Assembly (NCBI GenBank): GCA_045657625.1
Contig: JAZOTM010000032.1
Location: forward strand, 1 to 39,977
Source: JAZOTM01 sp045657625
GTDB taxonomy: Bacteria > Bacillota > Clostridia > Lachnospirales > Lachnospiraceae
Direction: 5' to 3'
DNA length: 39,977 nucleotides
The position numbers and the translations under genes are program-made. Below the pieces are notes generated by a model, which ran no database searches, was not told where the DNA came from, and saw only the letters and a program-made list of their open reading frames with translations. Positions within the stretch are counted from its first letter, which is position 1, and every line of letters starts with the position of its first letter. Below are positions 26,212-35,661 of this stretch, piece by piece.

Positions 26212-27929
26212 GATGCCACCTCCTGTTCAAATTGCGTCGCATAGATTTCCTGATATAACGAACAGGTCTGTAATAATTCCTCGTGAGTTCCTTTTCCCAC
26301 AATTTTTCCATCATCCAAAACCAGAATCAAATCCGCATGCATCAAAGAAGATGCGCGCTGTGACACAATCACCGTCGTCGTATCTTCCAGTGCACGAAGC
26401 GCTTTTTGCAATGCGGCATCTGTGGCATAATCCAGTGCAGAAGACGCATCGTCTAAAATCAAAATTGCTGGTTTCCGCACCAAGGCGCGAGCAATGGTCA
26501 TACGCTGCTTTTGACCACCGGACAAATTCTTTCCACCTTGTTCAATTTCAAAATCCAATTGTCCCTCTTTTTCGGAAACAAAGTCCTTCGCCTGAGCAAT
26601 GGCAAGTGCCTCCCAGATTTCTGCATCTGTGGCATTCCGATTTCCCCATGCCATATTTTCTCGAATGGTTCCATGGAATAAAGCTGTTTTTTGCAATACC
26701 AAACCGATTTTTTCTCGAAGTGCATCTCGTTTAATCGATTGGATTTCTTTTCCAAATACCTCTATTCTTCCGCCGGTGGCATCGTAAAACCTTGGGATCA
26801 AATGAACCAAGGAAGACTTTCCGCTTCCGGTACCACCGATAATCCCTAAAATTTCTCCTTTTTTCAAGGTAAAATTCAAGTCAGACAAAGTATCCTCCGG
26901 ATCTTCTTCGTAACGCAAATTCACATGTTGAAAGGACAATGCAATTTCCGCATCCGCTGTCAGTTCTTCCGTACCGTCCACAGCCGAATCCGTCAAATCC
27001 AACACATCCTGTATACGGTTCCCACATGCAATGGCCTTTGTCATCAGAATAATTAAATTCGCCAACTTAATCAGTTCTACTAAAATCTGTGCCATATAGT
27101 TTACCAACGCCACTACATAGCCCTGGGTCAAGGTTCCCACAGAAACCTGTACCGCTCCAACGTAAATCAAATAAGCCGTGGCTAAGTTAATAATGACAAA
27201 AGTCACCGGATTGGTTAATCCTGATATTTTACCCACAAATTTTTGCAAGGTATTCAGACTTTGATTGCTCTCCTGAAATTCTTGTATTTCCTCTTCCTCC
27301 TTACAAAACGCTCGAATCACACGGATGCCCGAAAGATTCTCTTTGGTGTGAAGCATGACTGCATCCAATTTTTCCTGCACCTTTTTGTAATAAGGAATGG
27401 TGAGTAACATAATCCCAAATACCACCAATGCCAAAAGCGGTATGGTCACCACAAAAATCAAAGCCGCTTTCACATCCACCGTAAAGGCCATAATCATGGC
27501 TCCGAACACAATAAACGGGGAACGCAAAAACAGACGCAAAAACATATTTACCCCATTCTGAATTTGATTGATATCGCTGGTCAGGCGGGTCAGTAGCGTC
27601 GCTGTACCAATTTCATCAATCTTAGCAAAAGAAAGGGTTTGAATTCTATGAAGCAAAGCTTCTCGCAAAGCCGCAGAAAACTCTGTAGCTGCCTTCGCGC
27701 TATAGTATTGCGCCGTAATCGAACAGGTCAGGCCAATCGCTGCCAACAGTAACAAAAGTCCACCCATTTTCCAGATATAAGGAACATTCTCTGTCCCGAT
27801 GCCTTTATCAATCATTGCTGCCACTACCAGTGGTACAAACAATTCAAAGGTAGCTTCCAACATTTTAAATAAGGGCGCCAAGACACATTCTTTTTTATAA
27901 TCCTTCAAATAAATCAGTAACTTTTTCAT
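26208..27929 (-). CDS. ABC exporter subunit with degenerate ATPase site
   Basis: A 573-residue half-transporter with six membrane helices followed by a nucleotide-binding domain. Walker A GGTGSGKSS and the signature LSGGQ are normal, but Walker B ends in ILDDAS, with Asp replacing the catalytic Glu, and the H-loop His is replaced by Gln (VSQRASS). These changes mark the degenerate site of asymmetric heterodimeric exporters; the partner encoded next supplies the active residues. I start at the ATG at 27929, after AAGGAGA; the frame could open seven codons earlier. It is first in the operon and divergent from the exonuclease gene. Confidence 0.93.
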   Translation of the reverse strand: MKKLLIYLKDYKKECVLAPLFKMLEATFELFVPLVVAAMIDKGIGTENVPYIWKMGGLLLLLAAIGLTCSITAQYYSAKAATEFSAALREALLHRIQTLSFAKIDEIGTATLLTRLTSDINQIQNGVNMFLRLFLRSPFIVFGAMIMAFTVDVKAALIFVVTIPLLALVVFGIMLLTIPYYKKVQEKLDAVMLHTKENLSGIRVIRAFCKEEEEIQEFQESNQSLNTLQKFVGKISGLTNPVTFVIINLATAYLIYVGAVQVSVGTLTQGYVVALVNYMAQILVELIKLANLIILMTKAIACGNRIQDVLDLTDSAVDGTEELTADAEIALSFQHVNLRYEEDPEDTLSDLNFTLKKGEILGIIGGTGSGKSSLVHLIPRFYDATGGRIEVFGKEIQSIKRDALREKIGLVLQKTALFHGTIRENMAWGNRNATDAEIWEALAIAQAKDFVSEKEGQLDFEIEQGGKNLSGGQKQRMTIARALVRKPAILILDDASSALDYATDAALQKALRALEDTTTVIVSQRASSLMHADLILVLDDGKIVGKGTHEELLQTCSLYQEIYATQFEQEVAS

Positions 27930-27952
27930 TTTTGTCTCCTTTCCTATCACCC

Positions 27953-27964
27953 TAACATATGTTA
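27953..27964. promoter_or_regulatory. Palindrome between ABC operon and exonuclease gene
   Basis: TAACATATGTTA is a perfect 12-bp palindrome midway in the 71-bp divergent gap, where both promoters must lie. It could be an operator; no regulator gene is adjacent. Confidence 0.35.
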
Positions 27965-28000
27965 AACTTGTTGAAAAGTGCTTTTCACAAAGGAGAACCT

Positions 28001-28753
28001 ATGAAATTTATATCTTGGAACGTAAACGGATTACGTGCTTGCGTGCAAAAAGGATTCTTGGATTTCTTTCAAGAAATTGATGCAGATATCTTCTGCTTGC
28101 AAGAAACCAAATTGCAGGAAGGACAAATAGATTTGGACACCCCCGGGTATCACCAATATTGGAACTATGCAGAGAAAAAAGGATATTCCGGCACAGCAAT
28201 TTTCACAAAAGAGGAACCCCTTTCCGTATCCTATGGCATCGGAATTGAAGAACATGATCACGAAGGTCGTGTCATCACCTTAGAATTTCCGGACTATTAT
28301 TTTATTACCTGCTATACACCCAATTCTCAAAACGAATTGGCCAGACTTCCCTATCGCATGCAATGGGAAGATGATTTTTTGGCTTACCTCAATGGCTTAA
28401 AGGAAAAAAAAGGCGTGATTTTCTGTGGTGATTTAAACGTAGCCCACAAAGAAATCGACTTAAAAAATCCAAAGACCAACCGAAAAAATGCAGGATTTAC
28501 CGATGAAGAACGTGAAAAAATGACCACACTTCTTGCCAATGGCTACATCGATACCTTCCGTCATTTCTATCCGGATCAGGAACAAATCTACTCTTGGTGG
28601 AGTTATCGTTTCCATGCAAGAGAAAAAAATGCCGGATGGCGTATCGACTACTTTATTACCTCAGAGAATTTAAAAGATCGATTAGTCGACGCGAAAATCC
28701 ATACAGAAGTACTTGGCAGTGACCACTGCCCGGTAGAACTTACCATCAATTAA
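28001..28753 (+). CDS. exoA: Exodeoxyribonuclease III / AP endonuclease
   Basis: Base-excision repair enzyme that cuts at abasic sites and degrades DNA from 3' ends. The 250-residue protein starts MKFISWNVNGLRA and carries the family motifs LQETK (metal-binding Glu), YTPN, CGDLNVAH (catalytic Asp and Asn) and the C-terminal GSDHCPV with the catalytic Asp-His pair. Length is normal. The start is the ATG at 28001, directly after AAGGAGAACCT; a longer frame upstream contains this ribosome site. Single gene, divergent from the ABC exporter operon and ending at the terminator shared with purL. Confidence 0.95.
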   Translation: MKFISWNVNGLRACVQKGFLDFFQEIDADIFCLQETKLQEGQIDLDTPGYHQYWNYAEKKGYSGTAIFTKEEPLSVSYGIGIEEHDHEGRVITLEFPDYYFITCYTPNSQNELARLPYRMQWEDDFLAYLNGLKEKKGVIFCGDLNVAHKEIDLKNPKTNRKNAGFTDEEREKMTTLLANGYIDTFRHFYPDQEQIYSWWSYRFHAREKNAGWRIDYFITSENLKDRLVDAKIHTEVLGSDHCPVELTIN

Positions 28754-28803
28754 AAACACGGTTTCCTCTATCACAGAGGTTCCTTACAAAGATTTTTTTC
28801 GAA

Positions 28804-28840
28804 GAAAAAGGAGCGTATCCATCGGATACACTCCTTTTCC
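28804..28840. terminator. Bidirectional intrinsic terminator
   Basis: The stem 28806-28820 with 28824-28838 has one mismatch and an ATC loop. T runs follow on both strands. It lies between convergent exoA and purL. Confidence 0.88.
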
Positions 28841-28845
28841 TTTTA

Positions 28846-31800
28846 TTATTTAAAGTATGCTACCCCTGATTCGAACAGTTTCATATCCTGTTCGCCGTAA
28901 ATGTTAATTGCAACACTTCTTCCACGACGTTCTGCATGTGCCATCTTACCAAGCACGCGTCCATCCGGTGAAGTAATACCTTCAATCGCTGCATAAGAAC
29001 CATTTACATTCCATTCTTCGTCCATAGATGCATTACCGTCTACATCTACGTACTGTGTTGCCACCTGACCGTTGGCAAACAACTTATCAATCCATTCCTT
29101 GCTGGCTACAAAACGACCTTCTCCATGGGATGCAGGACTGCAATATGTTTTGCCAAGTTCTGCCTGCTGTAACCAGGGGCTCTTATTGGTAACCACTTTG
29201 GTGTATACCATTTTTGAAATATGGCGTCCAATGGTATTGTAAGTCAATGTCGGTGAATCTGCTGTCTGCTCCTGAATCTCACCATAAGGAACAAGTCCTA
29301 ATTTGATCAATGCCTGGAATCCGTTACAAATACCAAGTGCAAGACCATCTCTGTTCTGTAACAAATCCATCACTGCTTCCTTAACCTTCTCATTTCGGAA
29401 TGCATTGGCAAAGAACTTTGCACTTCCCTCCGGTTCATCACCGGCAGAGAAACCACCTGGGAACATGATAATCTGTGCATCTTTGATTCCCTTTTCAAAG
29501 GCTTCTACTGAATCACGAATGTCCTGCGCAGAAAGGTTTCTAAATACCTGAATCTGTGTTTCTGCACCGGCTCTTTCGAAGGCCTTCGCACTATCATACT
29601 CGCAGTTTGTTCCCGGGAATACCGGAATAAATACCTTTGGTTTTGCAACCTTATTCTTGCATACGTAGATTTCTTTGGTATCAAAAAGTTTTTCTGCAAG
29701 AGCATCTTTTTCTTCTGTCGCCTTGGTTGGGAATACCTTCTCCAAAGTACCTGTCCAAGCCTGTAATGCTTCTTCCATAGAAATGTGTACATTCTGATAT
29801 ACAAATTCTTCTGCTGCAATGACTTCACCTACTAAATGCATTTCAGAAAGGAGTCCCTTCTGGCGAAGCGCATTTTCCACGTCTTTCCAATACATGGTAG
29901 GAATTTCGCAAACAATGTTACCAAATCCCGGTGCAAATAAATCCTTTTCCTTTACAGAATTCTGTACTGCAACACCAAGTTTGTTACCAAATGCCATTTT
30001 GCTAAGGGCAAGCGCCAAACCTTTTCCATCTAACGCATAAGCAGAAGAAACAAATCCCTTCTGCATAAATTCATGTAAGGTTTCATATAAGGTCATGATC
30101 TGCTGATAATCCGGCAAATCAAATTCATCCTTCTTTGCTTCAAATAAAACTAAGTTGTTTCCGGCCTGTTTCAATTCCGGTGAAACAATATCTTTTTCCT
30201 TAGCTACATCTACTGCAAAACTTACAAGTGTAGGTGGAACATCGACCTCATTGAAGGTTCCGGACATAGAATCCTTTCCTCCAATAGATGGAAGTCCGAA
30301 TTTCATCTGTGCTTCATAAGCACCCAACAATGCCGCAAGTGGCTGGCTCCATCTCTTTGGATCTTCGCTCATACGACGGAAGTATTCCTGGAAAGTGAAA
30401 CGAATCTTCTTGAAGTCACCACCGGAAGCTACGATACGTGATACAGACTCAACAACTGCAAAGCTTGCTCCGTGGAATGGGCTCCAGCTGGAAAGATACG
30501 GATCAAATCCATAAGCCATCATGGTAACAGTATCACAATCTCCCTTTGCTACCGGAAGCTTTGCTACCATACTCTGGGTCTCAGTCAACTGATATTTTCC
30601 ACCATAAGGCATGAATACACTGCCTGCTCCAATGGAACCGTCAAACATTTCTACTAAGCCCTTCTGAGAGCATCCATTTAAATCACTTAAGGTATTTAAC
30701 CATTTTTCTCTAACATCATATACTTGCTGTTCCGCAAAGTAATTTTCCGCATCCTTTGGCATTTCTACGTACACATTTGTTTCCTGATGTGCACCATTGG
30801 TATCCAAAAATGCTCTGGATAAGTTTACAATTTCCTTTCCTCTCCAAGAAAGTACCAAACGTGGTTCTTCTGTTACCACAGCAACCTCTGTTGCTTCCAA
30901 GTTTTCCTCTGCTGCATAAGCAAGGAACTGATCCACATCCTGAGGAGCTACTACCACTGCCATTCTTTCCTGCGATTCAGAAATTGCAATTTCCGTACCA
31001 TCCAAACCTGCGTATTTCTTTGGCACCTTATCAAGTTCAATGCGAAGACCATCTGCCAATTCCCCAATGGCTACAGAAACACCGCCGGCACCGAAATCAT
31101 TACATTTTTTAATAATGTGACTGACTTCTTCTCTACGGAATAAACGCTGCAACTTTCTCTCTGTTGGTGCATTACCCTTCTGTACTTCCGCGCCGCACAC
31201 ATCAATGGATGCTGTAGTATGTGCTTTGGAAGATCCTGTAGCACCACCGATACCATCACGTCCGGTTCTTCCACCGAGCAAGATGATTTTATCTCCCGGA
31301 TCACTGGTAAGTCTCTGTACTGCACGTCTTGGAGCAGCACCCATAACCGCACCGATTTCCATACGTTTTGCCACATAATCCGGATGGTAAACTTCCTTTA
31401 CATATCCGGTTGAAAGACCAATCTGGTTACCATAGGAGCTATATCCCTTTGCCGCCTGACGGACAATCTTCTTCTGTGGAAGTTTTCCTTCCAAAGTATC
31501 CTTTACGGAAACGGTTGGATCTGCAGCACCGGTCACACGCATAGCCTGATATACATAAGTACGTCCGGAAAGCGGATCACGGATAGCACCACCAAGACAA
31601 GTAGCCGCACCACCAAATGGTTCAATTTCTGTCGGATGATTGTGGGTTTCATTTTTGAAGTTTACAAGCCATTCTTCCACTTCGCCATCCACTTCTACCG
31701 GTACAACGATAGAACATGCATTGATTTCATCAGACTCTTCCTGATCTGCTAATTTGCCCTGCTTCTTTAACATTTTCATGCCCATCAAAGCAATGTCCAT

Positions 31801-32619
31801 TAAGCATACATATTTATCAAAACGTCCGTTGTATAATTCTTTAAAGTTCTTTTTGTAATCCTGAAAAGCCTTCTCCAACGGCACACGGAAATAACCATCT
31901 TCGAACTCTACTTCTTTTAATTCTGTAGAGAAAGTTGTATGACGACAATGATCTGACCAATAAGTATCCAATACACGAATTTCTGTAACGGATGGATTTC
32001 TATGCTCTTCTCCCTTGAAGTAATTCTGAATATGGCAGAAATCCTTGAAAGTCATAGCCAAATTTAAAGACTCATACAATGCCTTTAATTCTGCTTCCGG
32101 CATCTCACAGAAACCATCAAATACAGCAATATCAGCAGGCTCTTCAAATTCTCTATCTAAAGTATCTTTTTTCTCTTCGTCTGCTTTTCTAGAGTCCACC
32201 GGATTGATGCAATGATTCTGAATGGCCTTCCATTCATCCTCAGTCAAATCCCCATAAACAACATAAGTAATCGCTGTTTGGATTACCGGCTCCTCTTCAT
32301 CATTTAACAATTTGATACACTGTTCAGCAGAATCTGCTCTTTGGTCAAACTGTCCCGGCAAAAATTCTACAGTAAAAACTTTTCCATCCCCTACTTCAAA
32401 AGTTTCTTCGTAAATATCATCTACCGGCGGTTCAGAAAATACGGTTCCTAATGCCTTCTTATAAGTCTCTTCTGATACATGCTCAATATCATAACGAATC
32501 AAAACCCGTACATCTGTAACGGTCTGAATCCCCAAATAATGCTTTATCTCATGACGCAATTCCTTTGCAGCTACTGCAAAGTCCTTTTTCTTTTCTGCGT
32601 ATACTCTTCTTACACTCAT
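28846..32619 (-). CDS. purL: Phosphoribosylformylglycinamidine synthase, single-chain form
   Basis: Fourth step of purine synthesis: converts FGAR to FGAM using glutamine and ATP. The 1257-residue chain is the long form that fuses the synthetase and glutaminase. The synthetase carries the HCRHTTF and ETHNHPT motifs, the GGRTGRDGIGG loop and a second catalytic repeat near VGEV. The C-terminal class I glutaminase begins at FPGTNCEYDSA and has the nucleophile Cys in GICNGFQAL and a late SHGEGRF. Many Firmicutes instead use separate PurS, PurQ and PurL, so the fused form is notable but usual in Clostridia. CGGAGGAGA precedes the ATG. It is alone, not in a pur operon, and I see no purine riboswitch in its short leader. 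Confidence 0.96.
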   Translation of the reverse strand: MSVRRVYAEKKKDFAVAAKELRHEIKHYLGIQTVTDVRVLIRYDIEHVSEETYKKALGTVFSEPPVDDIYEETFEVGDGKVFTVEFLPGQFDQRADSAEQCIKLLNDEEEPVIQTAITYVVYGDLTEDEWKAIQNHCINPVDSRKADEEKKDTLDREFEEPADIAVFDGFCEMPEAELKALYESLNLAMTFKDFCHIQNYFKGEEHRNPSVTEIRVLDTYWSDHCRHTTFSTELKEVEFEDGYFRVPLEKAFQDYKKNFKELYNGRFDKYVCLMDIALMGMKMLKKQGKLADQEESDEINACSIVVPVEVDGEVEEWLVNFKNETHNHPTEIEPFGGAATCLGGAIRDPLSGRTYVYQAMRVTGAADPTVSVKDTLEGKLPQKKIVRQAAKGYSSYGNQIGLSTGYVKEVYHPDYVAKRMEIGAVMGAAPRRAVQRLTSDPGDKIILLGGRTGRDGIGGATGSSKAHTTASIDVCGAEVQKGNAPTERKLQRLFRREEVSHIIKKCNDFGAGGVSVAIGELADGLRIELDKVPKKYAGLDGTEIAISESQERMAVVVAPQDVDQFLAYAAEENLEATEVAVVTEEPRLVLSWRGKEIVNLSRAFLDTNGAHQETNVYVEMPKDAENYFAEQQVYDVREKWLNTLSDLNGCSQKGLVEMFDGSIGAGSVFMPYGGKYQLTETQSMVAKLPVAKGDCDTVTMMAYGFDPYLSSWSPFHGASFAVVESVSRIVASGGDFKKIRFTFQEYFRRMSEDPKRWSQPLAALLGAYEAQMKFGLPSIGGKDSMSGTFNEVDVPPTLVSFAVDVAKEKDIVSPELKQAGNNLVLFEAKKDEFDLPDYQQIMTLYETLHEFMQKGFVSSAYALDGKGLALALSKMAFGNKLGVAVQNSVKEKDLFAPGFGNIVCEIPTMYWKDVENALRQKGLLSEMHLVGEVIAAEEFVYQNVHISMEEALQAWTGTLEKVFPTKATEEKDALAEKLFDTKEIYVCKNKVAKPKVFIPVFPGTNCEYDSAKAFERAGAETQIQVFRNLSAQDIRDSVEAFEKGIKDAQIIMFPGGFSAGDEPEGSAKFFANAFRNEKVKEAVMDLLQNRDGLALGICNGFQALIKLGLVPYGEIQEQTADSPTLTYNTIGRHISKMVYTKVVTNKSPWLQQAELGKTYCSPASHGEGRFVASKEWIDKLFANGQVATQYVDVDGNASMDEEWNVNGSYAAIEGITSPDGRVLGKMAHAERRGRSVAINIYGEQDMKLFESGVAYFK

Positions 32620-32724
32620 GATTCTCCTCCGTATACCAATTTTCTAGGGAAAGTATAGCATAGGGTAATCAATTAGTATAATTAATATATTTAATTCTTT
32701 TTATAAGATTGTCTAATTTTATTA

Positions 32725-32754
32725 TTGACAGAGTATTTTTTACCGTTTTATAAT
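32725..32754 (+). promoter_or_regulatory. Promoter of the LysR gene
   Basis: Perfect TTGACA (32725-32730) and TATAAT (32749-32754) with an 18-bp spacer, 41 bp before the ATG at 32796. The predicted transcript start near 32761 leaves room for the CGGAGG site. Confidence 0.75.
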
Positions 32755-32795
32755 AAGCCTAACCTTTAATGGAAGTTTATCGGAGGTTCACTATT

Positions 32796-33680
32796 ATGGA
32801 TATCAATTATGAACTGTATCGTGTGTTTTACCATGTTGCACGAAATCTCAGTTTCTCAGACGCAAGTAAGGAATTATTTATTTCGCAATCCGCTGTCAGT
32901 CAGTCCATCAAAACATTGGAAAAAAAAATCGGACAGCCTCTTTTCATTCGAAGCACAAAACGTGTACAGCTCACACCTGCAGGACAAGTTTTATATAAGC
33001 ACGTAGAACCGGCCATGACGCTAATTAGCCGTGGCGAAGCACAATTGATGGATACCCAGACCGTTAGCATGGGGCAGTTGCATATTGGCGCCAGCGATAC
33101 CATCTGCCGTTATTTTTTGGTACCTTATCTTCAGGAATTTCACAAAAAGTTTCCAAATGTACCAATCAAAGTTACCAATGCCACTTCCCTAAATTGCGTA
33201 GAACTTTTAGAGCAAGGGCGTGTAGATTTAATCGTTACCAACTTTCCAAATGCACGTTTAAATACTTCTTATATGCAAAAAACACTTTGCAATTTCCAAG
33301 ATGTATTTTTAGTGAACCCGGATTATTTTAAAATAAAAAAAGAAGTCCTTTCTTTAGAAGAACTTCAAAAATACCCAATTCTTATGTTGGATCGTAAAAG
33401 TACCACCAGTGAATTTTTACACAACTTATTTTTACAAAACCACTTGGAGCTTTTACCGGAAGTAGAACTTAGTTCCAACGACTTATTGATTGATTTAGCT
33501 AAAATCGGTCTTGGCATTGCTTTTATTCCAGATTACTGCTTGAAGGAGCATGACACAGACTTGAAGATTTTACACACCAAGCAGACCATGCCTACCCGAC
33601 AGTTGGTAGCATCCATCAATCTCGCCATGCCAATGAACGCTTCCACCGAGGAATTCTTAAAACTCCTTCCGGAAGTATAA
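32796..33680 (+). CDS. LysR family transcriptional regulator
   Basis: A 294-residue regulator with an N-terminal winged helix-turn-helix (residues 5-65; LFISQSAVSQSIKTLEKKIG) and a LysR substrate-binding domain (about 90-290; QLHIGASDTICRYFLVPYL). I choose the ATG at 32796, 9 nt after CGGAGG, over an ATG nine codons earlier. LysR proteins often act on a divergent neighbour, which here is purL, but a purine-synthesis gene would be an unusual target, so the real target is open. The strong promoter suggests steady expression. Confidence 0.92.
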   Translation: MDINYELYRVFYHVARNLSFSDASKELFISQSAVSQSIKTLEKKIGQPLFIRSTKRVQLTPAGQVLYKHVEPAMTLISRGEAQLMDTQTVSMGQLHIGASDTICRYFLVPYLQEFHKKFPNVPIKVTNATSLNCVELLEQGRVDLIVTNFPNARLNTSYMQKTLCNFQDVFLVNPDYFKIKKEVLSLEELQKYPILMLDRKSTTSEFLHNLFLQNHLELLPEVELSSNDLLIDLAKIGLGIAFIPDYCLKEHDTDLKILHTKQTMPTRQLVASINLAMPMNASTEEFLKLLPEV

Positions 33681-33684
33681 TACG

Positions 33685-33725
33685 CAAAAAAGCTCCGAAA
33701 GGCATTCTATGCTTCGGAGCTTTCT
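33685..33725. terminator. Bidirectional intrinsic terminator
   Basis: AAAGCTCCGAA (33689-33699) pairs with TTCGGAGCTTT (33713-33723), with an inner GCAT/ATGC pair. It ends both the LysR gene and the minus-strand gene that follows mecA. Confidence 0.88.
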
Positions 33726-33745
33726 ATTATTCTTTATCTTCTACT

Positions 33746-34183
33746 CTACAGTGAACTTAATTTTTCAACATAAAGTGTATCTAACATTTCTTTTGTTAAT
33801 CTATCGATTCGATCAAAAAATGCTTCCACAGCCACATTTTCCAGCGACATCTCATTTGCCACTTCATCTACTACAGATACAATATCTTCATTCACAGCTG
33901 CTACCGCTTCTTCCACTGCGTTTTCGAATTCACCGTAAGCTTCTCCATTAATATAAACGATATATTTTTTTCGATTCTCCGGTGACTTGTCCCAATATTC
34001 AGAAGTAAAAATATCTCTTCCATAATGCCCTGCAATTTCTTCAAAGTCATTTCGCACATCACTATAAGAAATTGGAACAAAAAAATCGGTTAAATACTGT
34101 TCAAAGGTGGCACGATCATGAATCAATGCTTCTGTATTCAACTTTTTATGATTCGGTATCACAACCTTGTCTTTTTTTTCCAT
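33746..34183 (-). CDS. Hypothetical acidic protein coupled to mecA
   Basis: A 145-residue soluble protein I do not recognise. It has a basic N-terminus (MEKKDKVV), a middle with SYSDVRNDFEEIAGHYGRD and YIVYINGEAYGEF, and an acidic, probably helical C-terminal 60 residues. No signal peptide, membrane helix or Cys motif. The start ATG is at 34183, one base after the mecA stop codon, and its AAGGAA site lies within the end of mecA, so translation is coupled. The frame can extend ten codons upstream into mecA, which seems unlikely. Its position suggests a function linked to MecA or to regulated proteolysis, but that is inference only. Confidence 0.75.
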   Translation of the reverse strand: MEKKDKVVIPNHKKLNTEALIHDRATFEQYLTDFFVPISYSDVRNDFEEIAGHYGRDIFTSEYWDKSPENRKKYIVYINGEAYGEFENAVEEAVAAVNEDIVSVVDEVANEMSLENVAVEAFFDRIDRLTKEMLDTLYVEKLSSL

Positions 34184-34184
34184 A

Positions 34185-34874
34185 CTAGATTCCTTGCAGA
34201 ACCTGCAACGCATCTTTCTTTACAATAATTTCTCCGTGTTCATCCAAATATGCCAACAAGCCTACATCTGAATAAATGCCCTCAGAAAAATCTAATGCCG
34301 CACTAAGAAGTTTGCATAATTCCTGCTCTTTTAATAAACCTTTCCTAAGAACTAAATAATACATATTTGTCTTATCTAATTTATAAACTACACCTTCCGT
34401 ATTTTCCGGAATTTCCACTGCTTTTGCATATCTCATTAAGTCCATCAAATCCTCGAACTCAATCTGATAACAGGCCTTTAAAGGGGTAGGAATCACATTT
34501 TGCAAATGTTCCGGTTCCTTTGTTTTCTCCGTTGGTTTGGAAAACTTACTCTTTTTCTTGGCGTCCGTCACATCCGTAAACTTAGATACTGCCGAACGTA
34601 AACTTTCCAAAATATCAATCAGATTACTATCCTGTTTTTCTGTCAAAGTCAGTGACAATGTGTGATTTGGTAAAATCGATGCCTGCACGGACAAAGATCC
34701 GCCAGGAGCTTTATAACCTACTTCAGTTTCTGCCATTGAGACAATTTTCCGCAAGAATTCTTCAGTTTTTTTACCGTTTTGAAGGAAGTCATCCATGTCT
34801 AATCCATTCTCATTCAGCTCCTCTTCGGAGATAAGGCAACGCACCGTTTCCACGTCGATTCTTCTAAATTTCAT
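34185..34874 (-). CDS. mecA: Adaptor protein MecA
   Basis: Adaptor that by family brings substrates to the ClpC unfoldase for ClpP degradation. The 229-residue protein begins MKFRRID and has the two-domain MecA plan: an N-terminal substrate-binding domain (about residues 1-85, ending in a KKTEEFLRKIV...EVGY segment), a Lys-rich charged linker (about 108-125), and the C-terminal Clp-binding domain (about 130-229; FEDLMDLMRYAK and YYLVLRKG). GTGAGG lies before the ATG. ClpC itself is not in this window, but ClpP and ClpX are just upstream on the same strand. The gap to engB is 190 bp and has no evident terminator. Confidence 0.9.
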   Translation of the reverse strand: MKFRRIDVETVRCLISEEELNENGLDMDDFLQNGKKTEEFLRKIVSMAETEVGYKAPGGSLSVQASILPNHTLSLTLTEKQDSNLIDILESLRSAVSKFTDVTDAKKKSKFSKPTEKTKEPEHLQNVIPTPLKACYQIEFEDLMDLMRYAKAVEIPENTEGVVYKLDKTNMYYLVLRKGLLKEQELCKLLSAALDFSEGIYSDVGLLAYLDEHGEIIVKKDALQVLQGI

Positions 34875-34985
34875 AAGCGCCTCACTTTTGTGCTTAACTG
34901 CGGGGTTTCTGCATCCATTCAGTCCCTAGCCTCTTGTCTTCATCTTACATGAAAAAGTCCCTTTTTTCAATGTAAGCAAACCTTG

Positions 34986-35004
34986 GATACCTATATATAG
35001 TATC
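34986..35004. promoter_or_regulatory. Bulged palindrome upstream of mecA
   Basis: GATAC-CTATATATAG-TATC is a 19-bp palindrome with one bulged base, about 110 bp before mecA, in the gap after engB. It contains TATATA boxes on both strands and might be a promoter core or an operator. It is not a CtsR or HrcA site. Confidence 0.3.
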
Positions 35005-35063
35005 GACAACCCCGTATTTCCGCCATAGAGCACGAAATATTAAACTTTTGCGAAAATTATAAA

Positions 35064-35651
35064 CTAAGACTGTATCAATTCTTCCGCAATTTGCCAAATC
35101 TCATCTCTGCCCTGCTTTGTTGTGGCAGAAAATGGGATTAATATGCCCTCCGGCTTCATGCCAAGCCCGGTACGAATCGCCTTAATTTGCTTCTGCAACT
35201 GGCTTCTTTTAATCTTATCTAATTTCGTAGCAATGATAATCGGTTCATATCCCTGATACAATACCCAATCATACATCTGCTTATCATTTGCAGAAGGGTC
35301 ATGACGAATATCAATCAGCAAAAAAACAGCCTTTAACTGTTTTGAAACATGGAGATAATTCTCAATCATTTTTCCCCATTTTTTCTTTTCACTTTCCGAT
35401 ACCTTTGCATATCCATACCCCGGCAAATCCACCAAATACAATTCTTCATTGATATTATAAAAATTAATCGTCTGTGTCTTTCCCGGCTGTGAAGAAGTTC
35501 TTGCCAAAGACTTTCGATTCATCAAGGCATTGATCAGCGAAGATTTTCCAACGTTGGACTTCCCTGCAAATGCAATCTCCGGCATCGTGTTCTCCGGTAT
35601 GGTACTGGTAACACCACACACTGTCTCTAAATTTACATTTTTTATAACCAT
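35064..35651 (-). CDS. engB: Ribosome biogenesis GTPase EngB (YsxC/YihA)
   Basis: Essential GTPase for assembly of the 50S ribosomal subunit. The 195-residue protein shows all G motifs: G1 GKSNVGKSS, the G2 Thr in TQ/TINFYN, G3 DLPGYGYA, G4 TKLDK and G5 SATTKQG. Length is normal. Its AAAGGA site lies in the 10-bp gap after the lon stop codon, so it is cotranscribed with lon. The lon-engB pairing is common in Firmicutes. Confidence 0.95.
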   Translation of the reverse strand: MVIKNVNLETVCGVTSTIPENTMPEIAFAGKSNVGKSSLINALMNRKSLARTSSQPGKTQTINFYNINEELYLVDLPGYGYAKVSESEKKKWGKMIENYLHVSKQLKAVFLLIDIRHDPSANDKQMYDWVLYQGYEPIIIATKLDKIKRSQLQKQIKAIRTGLGMKPEGILIPFSATTKQGRDEIWQIAEELIQS

Positions 35652-35661
35652 ATTTTTTCCT

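Noticed and set aside
32620..32795. Possible purine riboswitch or PurR box before purL
   Set aside because: The leader is short and I found no three-stem purine aptamer or recognisable PurBox pair; only AT-rich DNA and the LysR promoter.
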